DNA of 64,000 bases, from contig NZMY01000037.1 of NCBI GenBank assembly GCA_002694745.1, positions 186,001 through 250,000 of the forward strand, in the 5' to 3' direction. The DNA is from Croceicoccus sp. GTDB lineage: Bacteria; Pseudomonadota; Alphaproteobacteria; Sphingomonadales; Sphingomonadaceae. This document shows positions 9,080-20,258 of the stretch, piece by piece; position 1 is the first letter of the stretch; each line of letters starts with the position of its first letter. The notes under the pieces are model-generated. The model saw nothing but the letters and a program-made list of their open reading frames with translations. It was not told where the DNA came from and did not search any database. A program made the translations under genes and the position numbers.

Positions 9080-9727
9080 ATGGTTGAGATGATCCAGTCG
9101 AACTGGCTGGCGTTCCTGCTGGTCGTGATCGTGGCCGTGCTGATCGCCATATGGCTGATCGCAAGGCCCAAGAAGCCGCGCGACCGCATGTATCGCCCCG
9201 ATGTGCTGGACGAAGGGGTCGCGCCCGCTCAGCGCAATCAGGCGTTCATCGACGCGCCGCCCGCCAGCGCGGGAAGACCGCTGCACGAGCATGAGCCCCC
9301 CGCCGCGCCCGAGGGGGTCGGCGGCGCAGGCGTCGCCGTCGCCGCCGCGGCGCTGATGGCCGAGGAAGAGCACGAAGCCCGCGAGGCCGAGAAACACAAG
9401 AATGAAGACCAGATGCCCGCCGACGCGCGGGATGCGCAGGCGGTGGCGGCTGCGGTCAAGATGCATTCGAACGATCAGGACGAGGGGCAGTCCGACGATC
9501 TGCTCAAGATCAAGGGGCTGGGACCCAAGCTTGCCGAACTGCTCGGTTCTATGGGCATATCGCGCTATGACCAGATCGCCGCGTGGAGCGATGCCGACGT
9601 GCAGGAGATGGATGCGCGGATGGGCCGTTTCGCGGGGCGCATCAATCGCGACGACTGGCGCACGCAGGCGCGCTATCTCGCATCCGGCGACAAGGACGGC
9701 TACGAGGAAAAATTCGGGAAGCTGTAA
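9080..9727 (+). CDS. Membrane-anchored helix-hairpin-helix protein
   Basis: A 215-residue protein with an N-terminal membrane helix (WLAFLLVVIVAVLIAIWLIA), a long acidic and Ala-rich linker, and a C-terminal helix-hairpin-helix domain (about residues 139-205) beginning DDLLKIKGLGPKLAELL. That domain is of the type annotated 'predicted flap endonuclease-1-like 5' DNA nuclease', also seen fused to ribosomal protein L21 in alphaproteobacteria. HhH domains bind DNA non-specifically, but nuclease residues cannot be identified here. The combination of membrane anchor and DNA-binding fold is common in this group and its role is unsettled. Confidence 0.7.
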   Translation: MVEMIQSNWLAFLLVVIVAVLIAIWLIARPKKPRDRMYRPDVLDEGVAPAQRNQAFIDAPPASAGRPLHEHEPPAAPEGVGGAGVAVAAAALMAEEEHEAREAEKHKNEDQMPADARDAQAVAAAVKMHSNDQDEGQSDDLLKIKGLGPKLAELLGSMGISRYDQIAAWSDADVQEMDARMGRFAGRINRDDWRTQARYLASGDKDGYEEKFGKL

Positions 9728-9737
9728 GGGACCGCGT

Positions 9738-10274
9738 TTAAGCGGAGTCGCGCTCGGTGCCCTTGGCGAGCCGCGTCTTGCAGCCATCGACAAGCTCGCC
9801 CAGCGTGGACGAGGCGGGGAAGATGACTTTCCCGCCGCCCGCGACCGTCGCATAGAACGGCCCGCCCGTCAGCGCGATCCAGTGAGGATCGTCAGAAGCC
9901 AGCGCGCCCGCCCATTTGTCGCCGTCATTGCTGACCGGCAGGCGCAATATCCCGCGATAGCCGACAAAGCTCAGCATCGCCTTGGCGCCGTCGTCGGACG
10001 GAACGTTGCGGATCGCGCGGACCGATCCGTTCTCGCACGACAGCTTGAGCAGGGCGGGCATGCCCGGCTCGCCATAGACCGCGCTTTCGCCGGTGCGTAT
10101 CCAGCGGCCGTCGGGAGGATCGATCTTGCCCGGCATCGAGATCTCGTCCGGCGCGGGGCGGGCATCGGTCAGTTGCAGGCGGATCGGCGCGGTCGCGGCC
10201 TTGTCCTCGTCACCCGAACAGGATGCGAGCGCCAGCGCGGCGATCGCCGCGGCCCAAAGGCGATCAGCGCGCAT
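9738..10274 (-). CDS. Hypothetical lipoprotein
   Basis: A 178-residue protein with a lipoprotein signal peptide: hydrophobic AAAIAALALA followed by the lipobox LASC at residues 16-19. Two further cysteines (SCENG and GCKTR) could form a disulfide. The rest resembles no family I can name. Its start overlaps the end of the S10 peptidase gene by 11 bp on the same strand, so the two are probably co-transcribed, with this gene second. Confidence 0.65.
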   Translation of the reverse strand: MRADRLWAAAIAALALASCSGDEDKAATAPIRLQLTDARPAPDEISMPGKIDPPDGRWIRTGESAVYGEPGMPALLKLSCENGSVRAIRNVPSDDGAKAMLSFVGYRGILRLPVSNDGDKWAGALASDDPHWIALTGGPFYATVAGGGKVIFPASSTLGELVDGCKTRLAKGTERDSA

Positions 10275-11796
10275 TGATGAAGGCCCTGAGGTCGGCGGTC
10301 AGCTTGGCGCGGTCCTCGTCGCGGATATACATCATGTGGCCCGCGTCATAATACTGGAACTCGATCCGCGAAGGATCGAACCCGGTGCGCGACAGTGAAT
10401 ATTCGGCCGCGAAGAACGGGGTTGCAAAGTCGTACCAGCCTTGGCCGACGAAGATCCGCAGGTCGGAATTTTCGCGCAAGGCCCGGCCCAGATAGGGGGC
10501 GACCGACAGATAGGCATTGGTGTCGCGGCCGCCTTCCAGCCGCCAGTCCCAGTCGCCCACGCCGCCGATGGTGACATATTGGCGATCGGTCTCGTAACCG
10601 ATGCTCTCGCGCAGCCAGCTGTTGATCGCCGCGGCATAGCCCGCGTCGATGCCGTAAAAGCTGGGGTCGTTATCGGGCGTCTCGCCCGCGCTGTCGTAAT
10701 CGACGCCGGTATAGCGGCTGTCGAGCCGACCGACCGTCAGGCCGCGGTCGCGCAGCAGTTCCTTATAGAACCGGTTGGGGCTGACGCGCAGATCGGCGCG
10801 GTCGAGATAGGTTTCCGACAATCCGGTCAGGCGCGACAATTCGGCCCGAACGCTTGCCCGCTCCGCATCGGGAAGGGCCTGGCCTTTCAGCAGGGCGGCC
10901 GCATAGGGACCGGTCGCGAAATCGCGTGCCTCCTGCACCAGCGCCTCGACCGAAGCTGCCTGCACCTTGCCATGATAATGCGCGGTCGCGGCCATGGTGG
11001 GCAGGTTGGTGATATAGGAAAGCTCGTTCCCTTCGGTATCCGCGCCCGCCGCGAAGTCGAGGATGGTCGAGATCAGGATTACGCCATTCAGGGCGACATC
11101 GTTATAGGCACCCTCAAGCTCGTGCACCACGGCGGCGCTGCGCGTGGTGCCATAGCTTTCGCCGCCCAGGAACTTGGGGCTGTTCCAGCGGCCATTGTCG
11201 CTGATCCACTTGCGGATCACCGCGGCGACCGATTTCGCATCGGCGGTGACGCCCCAGTAATCCTTGGGATCGGTGTCGCCGATGGCATGCGAGAATCCGG
11301 TCCCCACCGGGTCGATGAACACGATATCGGTGACGTCGAGCAGCGAATCCGGATTGTCGACTATGGGGTAAGGCGGTCCGCCGTCGTCGCGCGCATCCGA
11401 AGGGATCGCGACCCGCTTTGGCCCGAATGCGCCCATCTGCAGCCAGACCGACCCCGATCCGGGGCCGCCATTGTACAGGAACGTCACGGGCCGCGTCTTG
11501 TCCTGCGGTTCGGCGACATAGGACATGGTGACGATGGCAGCGGCGGGATTGCCGTCGTCGTCCTCCAGCACCTGTTCCTCGACCGTGGCGGTATAGCTGA
11601 TGCGCTTGCCGCCGAACGTGCCGCTCATCTTCTTCGACGCGGCATTCGGCTCGTAATCTGCGACGGGCTTCGCGTCTTCCTTCTCGTCGTCCTGCGCGAG
11701 GGCGGGGGCAGCGAAAAGCGACGTGGCCAGAAGCAAGGCAGGGGCGAGCGCGATCAGGCGGCGCGAGCAAGGTCGATAGAGCATGGCAGGCTTCAT
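10264..11796 (-). CDS. Secreted S10-family serine carboxypeptidase-like peptidase
   Basis: A 510-residue exported protein: signal peptide to about residue 35 (LIALAPALLLATSLFAAPALAQ). The S10 features are NGGPGSGSVWLQMGAFGP (oxyanion region, about residue 110) and GGESYGTTRS near residue 213 carrying the nucleophilic Ser. An Asp lies in GQGWYDFATP (about 452), and the His is in YYDAGHMMYI near 487. Together these make the Ser-Asp-His triad. I took ATG 11796; ATG 11784 is equally possible, while the in-frame TTG at 11820 is unlikely. It probably trims peptides in the periplasm. Confidence 0.88.
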   Translation of the reverse strand: MKPAMLYRPCSRRLIALAPALLLATSLFAAPALAQDDEKEDAKPVADYEPNAASKKMSGTFGGKRISYTATVEEQVLEDDDGNPAAAIVTMSYVAEPQDKTRPVTFLYNGGPGSGSVWLQMGAFGPKRVAIPSDARDDGGPPYPIVDNPDSLLDVTDIVFIDPVGTGFSHAIGDTDPKDYWGVTADAKSVAAVIRKWISDNGRWNSPKFLGGESYGTTRSAAVVHELEGAYNDVALNGVILISTILDFAAGADTEGNELSYITNLPTMAATAHYHGKVQAASVEALVQEARDFATGPYAAALLKGQALPDAERASVRAELSRLTGLSETYLDRADLRVSPNRFYKELLRDRGLTVGRLDSRYTGVDYDSAGETPDNDPSFYGIDAGYAAAINSWLRESIGYETDRQYVTIGGVGDWDWRLEGGRDTNAYLSVAPYLGRALRENSDLRIFVGQGWYDFATPFFAAEYSLSRTGFDPSRIEFQYYDAGHMMYIRDEDRAKLTADLRAFINAR

Positions 11797-11871
11797 GCGG
11801 TGGCAGGGCGCAAAACGCAATTTATGTCGCCTGTTTTTCCCCTCGATTTGCCGTAAAACCGGTTTCCGCGG

Positions 11872-14058
<2,187 letters not shown>

Positions 14059-14210
14059 GCGGTATGATATGGGTGCGATGGCCGCCTAGTGCAATTCCAT
14101 GAGCCCAGTCCAATCTCATGAGAAGGGTGCAATTGCCAAGCGGTCTGGCATCTGCAATGTCCCGTCCTTCGATCGAGCCGCCATTCCGGTGCCGAAGGGG
14201 AGCATGTAGC

Positions 14211-14768
14211 GTGACGAAGAACTGGAAGACCGCAGGGCTGGCAGCCTGTGCCGCCATGGCACTCGCCGCCTGTTCGAGCGAGAGCGAGAGCGAGGACGCC
14301 TCTGCCGATGCGGGATCGGCCATGAGCGTCGAGGAAGCCGCTCAGGAATTCAGCAAGCTGGAAAAGCCGCAGCCCGGCCAGTATTCGCTGAAGGTCGACG
14401 TCACCAGCTTTGAAATGCCCGGCGCGCCTGAAGGCATGCTCGACCAGATGAGGAGCGCGCTGGAAGGCGCCTATGGCGAAGGGTTCTGCCTGACGCCGGA
14501 AGAAGCCGACAAGGGGTTCGAGGAACAGCTTGGCCAGGTCGCTCAGAGCGGCGAGTGCAATTTCAGCAGGATGGATGTCGATGGCGGACAGGTCAGCGCC
14601 AATGCCGTGTGCGACGTACAGGGCGGCACCATGACGCTGGACATGGACGGAACCGTCAGCGCCACGGGTTCGGACATCGTCGCCAATACCAAGATGGATG
14701 CGCAGGGGCAGACCATGGAGATGACCATGCGCATGGTGCAGACGCGAACCGGCGACTGCGCGGCGTAG
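14211..14768 (+). CDS. DUF3617-like lipoprotein
   Basis: A 185-residue protein with a lipoprotein signal (GLAACAAMALAACSSE), then a Ser/Glu/Asp-rich linker and a globular part beginning KPQPGQYSLKVDVTSFEMPG. That resembles DUF3617 proteins of sphingomonads, in which 'pGxw...v...m..mPg' and paired cysteines recur (here FCLTPEE and CNFSRMD). The start is GTG 14211, preceded by AGGGGAG. A further 31 codons upstream are open but have no ribosome site. Function unknown. Confidence 0.7.
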   Translation: MTKNWKTAGLAACAAMALAACSSESESEDASADAGSAMSVEEAAQEFSKLEKPQPGQYSLKVDVTSFEMPGAPEGMLDQMRSALEGAYGEGFCLTPEEADKGFEEQLGQVAQSGECNFSRMDVDGGQVSANAVCDVQGGTMTLDMDGTVSATGSDIVANTKMDAQGQTMEMTMRMVQTRTGDCAA

Positions 14769-14806
14769 AACGCGCTGCCTCAGATACATAATCTCGGATA
14801 AATGAT

Positions 14807-14836
14807 ACGGCCCTGCGGGAAACTGCAGGGCCGTTT
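14807..14836 (+). terminator. Intrinsic terminator-like hairpin
   Basis: A perfect 10-bp inverted repeat, ACGGCCCTGC (14807-14816) and GCAGGGCCGT (14825-14834), with an 8-base loop and a short T run. It lies 38 bp after the DUF3617-like gene and just before the Anbu operon, so it separates the two. Confidence 0.75.
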
Positions 14837-14848
14837 CGCATTGGTTCT

Positions 14849-15856
14849 ATGATGCCGGAACTGTTACAGCCAGATTACATGAAACCCGAAAGTCTTCCTT
14901 CCAGCCATGCCTTGCCCGGCATCGATGCGAATGCACTGCCCGCGCGCCAATGGGCCGATGCGTCCGTCGGCAAGCCTGGTGAGCAAGCCGGTCCGGCTCT
15001 GGCCCGGAAACGCGACAAGACCCGCGAAGCGCGCGCCGAACGTCCCGGCAAGGGCTTTTTGGTTCTGTTCCGCGAATGGCAGCGGCGCCATTCGCTTGCG
15101 ATGCGCCCACAGCCCCAGGGTGTGTCGACGCCGGCATCGCGTCTGCTGCTCAAGGAACTCGCTTCGCTTGCGGCGCCTGCCGCGTTCCGCATGGCCTATG
15201 GCAAGATGGACGTGGCGACGCCGGAGGAACCGCGCGCGGTGATGCTGCTTCCGGGGTTCGGATCGCATCCGTGGCGCATGGCCCCGATGCACAAGGCGCT
15301 GGCGGATGCAGGGCATTCGGTCACCGACTGGGGCCTCGGCTGGAACATGGGGGCGAGCGAGGACCGCTTCGACCGCCTGCTTTCGCGCATCCGCCGGGTG
15401 TCGCGGGCAGAGGATCGCAAGATCGTGCTGGTCGGATGGAGCCTCGGCGGCGTCTTCGCGCGCGAGGCGGCCAAGCAATTGCCCGATCATGTCGAGATGG
15501 TCGTGACCATGGGCTCGCCGTTTTCGGGCGACATGCATGGCAATAACGGGTGGCGGCTCTATCATGCGATCGCGGGTCATCCGGTCGACGAACCGCCGGT
15601 AGGTGGCGAATTCGCGCAAAAGCCTCCGGTGCCCACCATCGCGATGTGGAGCGCGCAGGACGGTGTCGTCCACCGCCACTGCGCCTGCGGCAAGGTGGGG
15701 GAACGCGACCTAGCGCTGCCGGTGCGCTGCACGCATATGGGGTTTGCATGGCATCCCGCGGCCATCGAAGCCGTGTCGCGCGTGCTGGCGCGCTCACCCG
15801 AAAGTTTTACGCATCTTGCAACGCAGCAAAAAACCGGAGACAACCCCGACTCATGA
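14849..15856 (+). CDS. Alpha/beta hydrolase, first gene of the Anbu operon
   Basis: A 335-residue alpha/beta-hydrolase without a signal peptide. The basic first 100 residues are of unclear fold. The core starts at AVMLLPGFGSHPWRMAPM (about residue 130), has the nucleophile elbow VGWSLGGVFAREAA near 195, a later Asp (SAQDGVVH, about 270) and His (THMGFAWHP, about 297). These are the expected triad. It resembles esterases/lipases of the PGAP1-like type. Only 10 bp separate it from the ATP-grasp gene, so it probably belongs to the Anbu operon, although it is not one of the genes usually listed there. Confidence 0.75.
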   Translation: MMPELLQPDYMKPESLPSSHALPGIDANALPARQWADASVGKPGEQAGPALARKRDKTREARAERPGKGFLVLFREWQRRHSLAMRPQPQGVSTPASRLLLKELASLAAPAAFRMAYGKMDVATPEEPRAVMLLPGFGSHPWRMAPMHKALADAGHSVTDWGLGWNMGASEDRFDRLLSRIRRVSRAEDRKIVLVGWSLGGVFAREAAKQLPDHVEMVVTMGSPFSGDMHGNNGWRLYHAIAGHPVDEPPVGGEFAQKPPVPTIAMWSAQDGVVHRHCACGKVGERDLALPVRCTHMGFAWHPAAIEAVSRVLARSPESFTHLATQQKTGDNPDS

Positions 15857-15866
15857 GCATTGGCGC

Positions 15867-17303
15867 ATGAGCAGGGACCGGGACCCAACCTTCGATGAAA
15901 TGCATGGAGCGGATGGCTCCATACGAAACGCCTATGCGGGCTATTCAAACTGGTTCGAAGAGCAGGACCCGCAGGCCCTGCGGAGAAAACACCGCGAGGC
16001 GGAGAATTTCTTCCGCCGCACGGGCATCACCTTTAACGTCTATGGACAGGATGAGGCGGAGGAACGGCTGATCCCGTTCGATCCGGTGCCGCGGATCATC
16101 ACCGCGCAGGAATGGCGCCGCCTGTCCAAGGGGATCGAGCAGCGGGTGAGGGCGATCAATGCCTTCCTGCACGACCTCTATCACAGGCAGGAGATCGTGC
16201 GTTCGGGCCGCGTGCCCGAATGGCTGCTGCGCGACAATGCGGCGTTCCTGCCCAATATGTGCGGCTTTACCCCGCCCGGCGGGATCTACACCCATATCAC
16301 CGGTATCGACCTCGTCCGCACGGGGCCCGACGATTTCCACGTGCTGGAGGACAATGCCCGCACGCCCAGCGGCGTCTCCTACATGCTGGAGAACCGCGAG
16401 ACGATGATGGCGATGTTCCCCGAGCTGTTCACGCGGGTGAAGGTCGCGCCGGTATCGAACTATCCCCGGCGGCTGGCCCGCAGCCTGGCCGCCTGCGCCC
16501 CGCCCGCGTTCGACGGCAAGGGAAAGCCCGCCATCGCGGTATTGACGCCCGGCATCTACAATTCCGCCTATTACGAGCACAGCTTCCTTGCCGACCAGAT
16601 GGGCGCCGAACTGGTCGAGGCGGGGGATCTTCGTGTCATCGACGGGCGTGTCCAGATGCGCACGACGCGCGGATACAAGCCGCTCGACGTGATCTATCGC
16701 CGGGTGGACGACGATTTCCTCGATCCGCTGACCTTTAATCCGGAAAGCATGCTGGGCGTGCCCGGCATCATGGATGTCTATCGATCGGGCGGGATCACCA
16801 TCGCCAATGCGCCCGGCACCGGCATTTCGGACGACAAGGCGCTCTACAGCTTCATGCCCGAAATCGTCGAGTTCTACACCGGCGAAAAGCCGCTGCTGCC
16901 CAATGTCGAGACGTGGCGCTGCATGGAGCCCGACGCGCTCAAATACGTGCTCGACAATATCGAGGAGCTTGTCGTCAAGGAGGTCCACGGTTCGGGCGGC
17001 TATGGCATGCTGATCGGGCCGACCGCGTCGAAGCGCGAGATCGCCAAGTTCGTTCAGAAGCTGAAGGCAAACCCGCAGAACTATATCGCGCAGCCCACGC
17101 TGTCGCTGTCGACAGTGCCGATCCTGGCGAAAAAGGGCCTGAGCCCGCGCCACGTCGATCTGCGCCCGTTCGTTCTGATGAGCCCGAACGGCATCGACAT
17201 AACCCCCGGCGGACTGACCCGCGTGGCGCTGAAACAGGGATCGCTGGGGGTGAATTCCAGCCAGGGCGGCGGCACCAAGGACAGCTGGGTGCTGGAGGAA
17301 TAA
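15867..17303 (+). CDS. Circularly permuted ATP-grasp protein (DUF404/DUF407 type)
   Basis: A 478-residue protein of the circularly permuted ATP-grasp family. Recognisable parts are AYAGYSNWFEEQ near the start, NMCGFTPPGGIYTHITGIDLVR (about 130-150), the nucleotide/metal-binding LEDNARTPSGVSYMLENR (about 160), and KEVHGSGGYGML (about 370). The family is predicted to ligate amino groups to carboxylates in peptide-like products. It overlaps the alpha-E gene (TAATG). The start ATG 15867 was chosen because the family begins close to it; the frame is open upstream only within the hydrolase gene. Confidence 0.9.
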   Translation: MSRDRDPTFDEMHGADGSIRNAYAGYSNWFEEQDPQALRRKHREAENFFRRTGITFNVYGQDEAEERLIPFDPVPRIITAQEWRRLSKGIEQRVRAINAFLHDLYHRQEIVRSGRVPEWLLRDNAAFLPNMCGFTPPGGIYTHITGIDLVRTGPDDFHVLEDNARTPSGVSYMLENRETMMAMFPELFTRVKVAPVSNYPRRLARSLAACAPPAFDGKGKPAIAVLTPGIYNSAYYEHSFLADQMGAELVEAGDLRVIDGRVQMRTTRGYKPLDVIYRRVDDDFLDPLTFNPESMLGVPGIMDVYRSGGITIANAPGTGISDDKALYSFMPEIVEFYTGEKPLLPNVETWRCMEPDALKYVLDNIEELVVKEVHGSGGYGMLIGPTASKREIAKFVQKLKANPQNYIAQPTLSLSTVPILAKKGLSPRHVDLRPFVLMSPNGIDITPGGLTRVALKQGSLGVNSSQGGGTKDSWVLEE

Positions 17304-18247
17304 TGCTCGGTCGCAGTGCAAATGGCGTCTTCTGGATGTTCCGCTATCTTGAGCGGGCGGAGAATTGCGCGCGCCTCCTCGACACCGGTTTTCGCATGGC
17401 GCTGACCAGCGATTCCATCACGGCGGAGCAGGAGTGGAGCTCGGTCCTCGAAACCGCCGGGATGACGCAGTCCTATCTCGAAAAGAACGGGACGTTTACC
17501 GGCATGCAGGTGTGGAATTACATCCTGCGCGAAAAGGACAACCCGAACTCGATCCGTTCGCTGATCGGGCAGGTGCGCACCAATGCGCGCGCGGTTCGAA
17601 ACGTCATCACCGCCGAATTGTGGCTGGCCGTGAACGAGAGCTATCTGCAGATTAACGAACTGCTGTCGCGCCCCGTCACGCAGGCCAATCTGGGTGACGC
17701 GATCGCGGCGGTAAAACGCGAGGCGACGCTGGTGCGCGGCGCGATGGATGGGTCGATGCTGCGCAACGACATCTATAATTTCGGGCGCATCGGCAGTTTC
17801 CTCGAACGCGCGGACAACACGGCGCGGATCCTCGACGTCAAATATTACGTGCTGCTGCCGTCGCTGTCCTATGTCGGATCCAGCCTCGACAATGTGCAGT
17901 GGGAGACGATCCTGCGCTCGCTGGGGGCGGAACGCGCCTATCGCTGGCTGAACGCGGGGAACATGGATGCGCGCGGGATCGCCGATTTCCTGATTCTGGA
18001 CGGGCGCTTCCCGCGCTCTTTGGCGTTCTGCTATTCCAAGATCCGCACCAATCTCGGCAATCTGGCGCTGCAATATGGTGAGGAACTGCACGCGCATGAA
18101 TTGATGCGCAAGGCGGACATGCGCTTGAACGACGCCGATATCGAAGCCATCTTCGAACAGGGACTGCACGAGTTCCTGTCCGATTTCATCGCCGACAATT
18201 TCGAGATCGGCCGCGCGGTCGAAACCGAATACAGATTTTCCGAATGA
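17303..18247 (+). CDS. Alpha-E domain protein (DUF403)
   Basis: A 314-residue all-helical protein of the alpha-E family: MLGRSANGVFWMFRYLERAENCARLLD at the start, ITAELWLAVNESYL in the middle, and NFGRIGSFLERADNTARILDVKYY around 155-180. It is the standard partner of the circularly permuted ATP-grasp protein and of transglutaminases. A biochemical activity has not been settled for the family as far as I know. ATG 17303 shares a base with the stop of the preceding gene, so the two are translationally coupled. Confidence 0.92.
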   Translation: MLGRSANGVFWMFRYLERAENCARLLDTGFRMALTSDSITAEQEWSSVLETAGMTQSYLEKNGTFTGMQVWNYILREKDNPNSIRSLIGQVRTNARAVRNVITAELWLAVNESYLQINELLSRPVTQANLGDAIAAVKREATLVRGAMDGSMLRNDIYNFGRIGSFLERADNTARILDVKYYVLLPSLSYVGSSLDNVQWETILRSLGAERAYRWLNAGNMDARGIADFLILDGRFPRSLAFCYSKIRTNLGNLALQYGEELHAHELMRKADMRLNDADIEAIFEQGLHEFLSDFIADNFEIGRAVETEYRFSE

Positions 18248-18266
18248 AGGAGACGATAGCCGTCCC

Positions 18267-19208
18267 ATGCGCCTGACAGTCCACCACCGCACCCGCTACA
18301 CGTTCGACGCCCCCGTCGTGCACGCCCTTCAACGGCTGCACATGACGCCCAAGTCGACCAGCGGGCAGAGCGTGCTGGACTGGAAGATGAGCTATCAGGG
18401 TGCACACGAACAATTGCAGTTCGACGACCACAACATGAACACGACCACGCTGATCGAGATCGAGCCGGGCGTGACCGAAGTGATCATCGATTGCGACGGT
18501 ACGATCGAGACGGCGGATAATGCGGGCATCATCGGGCGCCATGCGGGCCATCTTCCGTGCTGGCACTTTTCGGGCCACACCCCGCTCACTCGCCCCGGGC
18601 CCCGGATGCGGGCGCTTGCCGAAAAGGTCGAGCGGGAGAACGACACGCTGGCCCGGCTGCACGCCTTGTCGAACAGCGTGATCGATGCCGTGTCCTATGT
18701 GAAGGACCGCACCGACAGCAACACGAAGGGCGAGGATGCGCTGAACAGCGGCGAAGGCGTGTGCCAGGATCACGCGCATATCTTCATCGGCTGCGCGCGC
18801 CTGCTGGGCATTCCGGCGCGCTATGTCTCGGGTTATCTGATGATGGACGACCGCGTCGATCAGGAGGCGGGCCATGCCTGGGCCGAGGCGCATATCGACG
18901 GGCTGGGCTGGGTCGGGTTCGACGTGTCGAACCAGATCTGCCCCGACGAACGCTATATCCGTGTCGCCACCGGGCAGGATTATGCCGAGGCGGCGCCCGT
19001 GAAGGGCATCTCGATCGGCGGCGGCAGCGCGGACCTCAACGTCGAACTCGCCGTTCGCAGGCAGGAGCAGACGCAGTCGCAGAACGGCCAGCGGCAGAGC
19101 CAGAGCAACGGTTCCGGCACCGGCAGCCAGTCGCAGAGCCAGCTGCAGCAGCGCCAGTCGCAGCAGGACCATTTCGGCAGCGAAAACGCGCCCGACCCAC
19201 AGGATTAG
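18267..19208 (+). CDS. Transglutaminase-like cysteine peptidase with Gln/Ser-rich tail
   Basis: A 313-residue protein with the N-terminal 'bacterial transglutaminase-like' domain (MRLTVHHRTRYTFDAPV) and a transglutaminase core. The catalytic Cys is in GEGVCQDHAH (about residue 165), His in GHAWAEAH (about 201) and Asp in VGFDVSN (about 217), so the triad is complete. Family members act as amidases or peptidases or as cross-linkers. Odd feature: residues 264-313 form a low-complexity tail with 16 glutamines and many serines. It follows the alpha-E gene by 19 bp. Confidence 0.9.
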   Translation: MRLTVHHRTRYTFDAPVVHALQRLHMTPKSTSGQSVLDWKMSYQGAHEQLQFDDHNMNTTTLIEIEPGVTEVIIDCDGTIETADNAGIIGRHAGHLPCWHFSGHTPLTRPGPRMRALAEKVERENDTLARLHALSNSVIDAVSYVKDRTDSNTKGEDALNSGEGVCQDHAHIFIGCARLLGIPARYVSGYLMMDDRVDQEAGHAWAEAHIDGLGWVGFDVSNQICPDERYIRVATGQDYAEAAPVKGISIGGGSADLNVELAVRRQEQTQSQNGQRQSQSNGSGTGSQSQSQLQQRQSQQDHFGSENAPDPQD

Positions 19209-19315
19209 TGGCCGCGTATCTGTAATTTGCGATGTTTCGCCTTATGATGCGAACCGGCCGCGCGATCGGGCGCGGGCGTCAGTGAAAGTCATCCAGTGAA
19301 GCCTTGGGGGGAAGC

Positions 19316-20071
19316 GTGACCTATTGCGTCGGCATGATGCTCGACCGGGGTATCGTCATGATGAGCGATACCAGGACCAATTCGGGCGTCGATAATATTT
19401 CCGTCTTCCGCAAGATGTTCCACTGGTCGGATCCCGATCGCATCATCGCGATCATGACGGCGGGCAATCTGGCGACCACCCAAGCGGTCGTCAGCCGGCT
19501 TGAGGAGCGCAACAAGGCGCCAGAAGACCGCGAACCGTCGATTCTGAAATGCACCACCATGTTTCAGGTCGCCAATCTGGTGGGTGAATTGCTGCGCGCC
19601 ACGATCGAGGAGCGGCAGATGTCCACCGACGGGCAGTCGGGCGGTCCGCGCTTTACCGCCAGCATGATCGTTGCCGGCCAGATCGAGGGCATGGAGCCGC
19701 GCCTGTTCCTGATCTATCCGGAAGGCAATTTCATCGAGGCAAGCGCCGATACGCCCTTCTTCCAGATCGGAGAGACCAAATACGGGCGCCCGATCATCAT
19801 TCGCGGCTATGACCGCACGATGAGTTTCGAGGATGGGATCAAGCTGCTGATGGTGTCGATGGATTCGACGCTGGCCGCGAATCTTTCGGTCGGCATGCCG
19901 CTGGACGTGCTGGTGCTGGAAAGGGACCGCTTCGAACCGCTGCACGAACGCCGGATCATGGCGAGCGATCCCTATTTCCAGGAAATCTCGTCGAGCTGGA
20001 GCGATGCGCTGCGCACCGCCTTTCATTCGCTGCCGGATTATAGTTTCGAGGATTCCGAGTCGGAAGGCTGA
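19316..20071 (+). CDS. Anbu peptidase (proteasome/HslV-like beta subunit homologue)
   Basis: A 251-residue Anbu ('ancestral beta-subunit') protein of the Ntn-hydrolase fold. GTG 19316 is the start: GGGGGGAAG lies directly before it, and it gives Met-Thr-Tyr-Cys-Val-Gly, so removal of Met exposes the catalytic Thr as expected. Motifs: MLDRGIVMMSDTRTNSG near the start, RIIAIMTAGNLATTQAVV near 43, and the conserved GETKYGRPII near 155. Upstream are the ATP-grasp, alpha-E and transglutaminase genes that define the Anbu cluster, 107 bp away. Likely a cytosolic threonine peptidase; its natural substrate is unknown. Confidence 0.93.
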   Translation: MTYCVGMMLDRGIVMMSDTRTNSGVDNISVFRKMFHWSDPDRIIAIMTAGNLATTQAVVSRLEERNKAPEDREPSILKCTTMFQVANLVGELLRATIEERQMSTDGQSGGPRFTASMIVAGQIEGMEPRLFLIYPEGNFIEASADTPFFQIGETKYGRPIIIRGYDRTMSFEDGIKLLMVSMDSTLAANLSVGMPLDVLVLERDRFEPLHERRIMASDPYFQEISSSWSDALRTAFHSLPDYSFEDSESEG

Positions 20072-20213
20072 CGAGGCGTTCACCAATAACGAAACATTGC
20101 CTCCGAACCGCGGAATTCAGCAAGGTGCGGCTTTCAATCGTGGCAATTCCATCCATTCCGGATCGACCCCTCACGCAAATCTGCGAAAGAAAAGACGAAC
20201 GATTTCAATAGGT

Positions 20214-20237
20214 CCATTACGGGTTTATCCGTAATGG
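20214..20237 (+). promoter_or_regulatory. Perfect 9-bp palindrome upstream of the LuxR-type regulator
   Basis: CCATTACGG (20214-20222) and CCGTAATGG (20229-20237) are separated by GTTTAT. It ends 21 bp before the start of the regulator gene. There is no T run, so it looks more like an operator or a leader hairpin than a terminator. The rest of the 187-bp gap shows nothing I can name. Confidence 0.5.
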
Positions 20238-20258
20238 CGAGCGCGCTTCAGCACCTAC

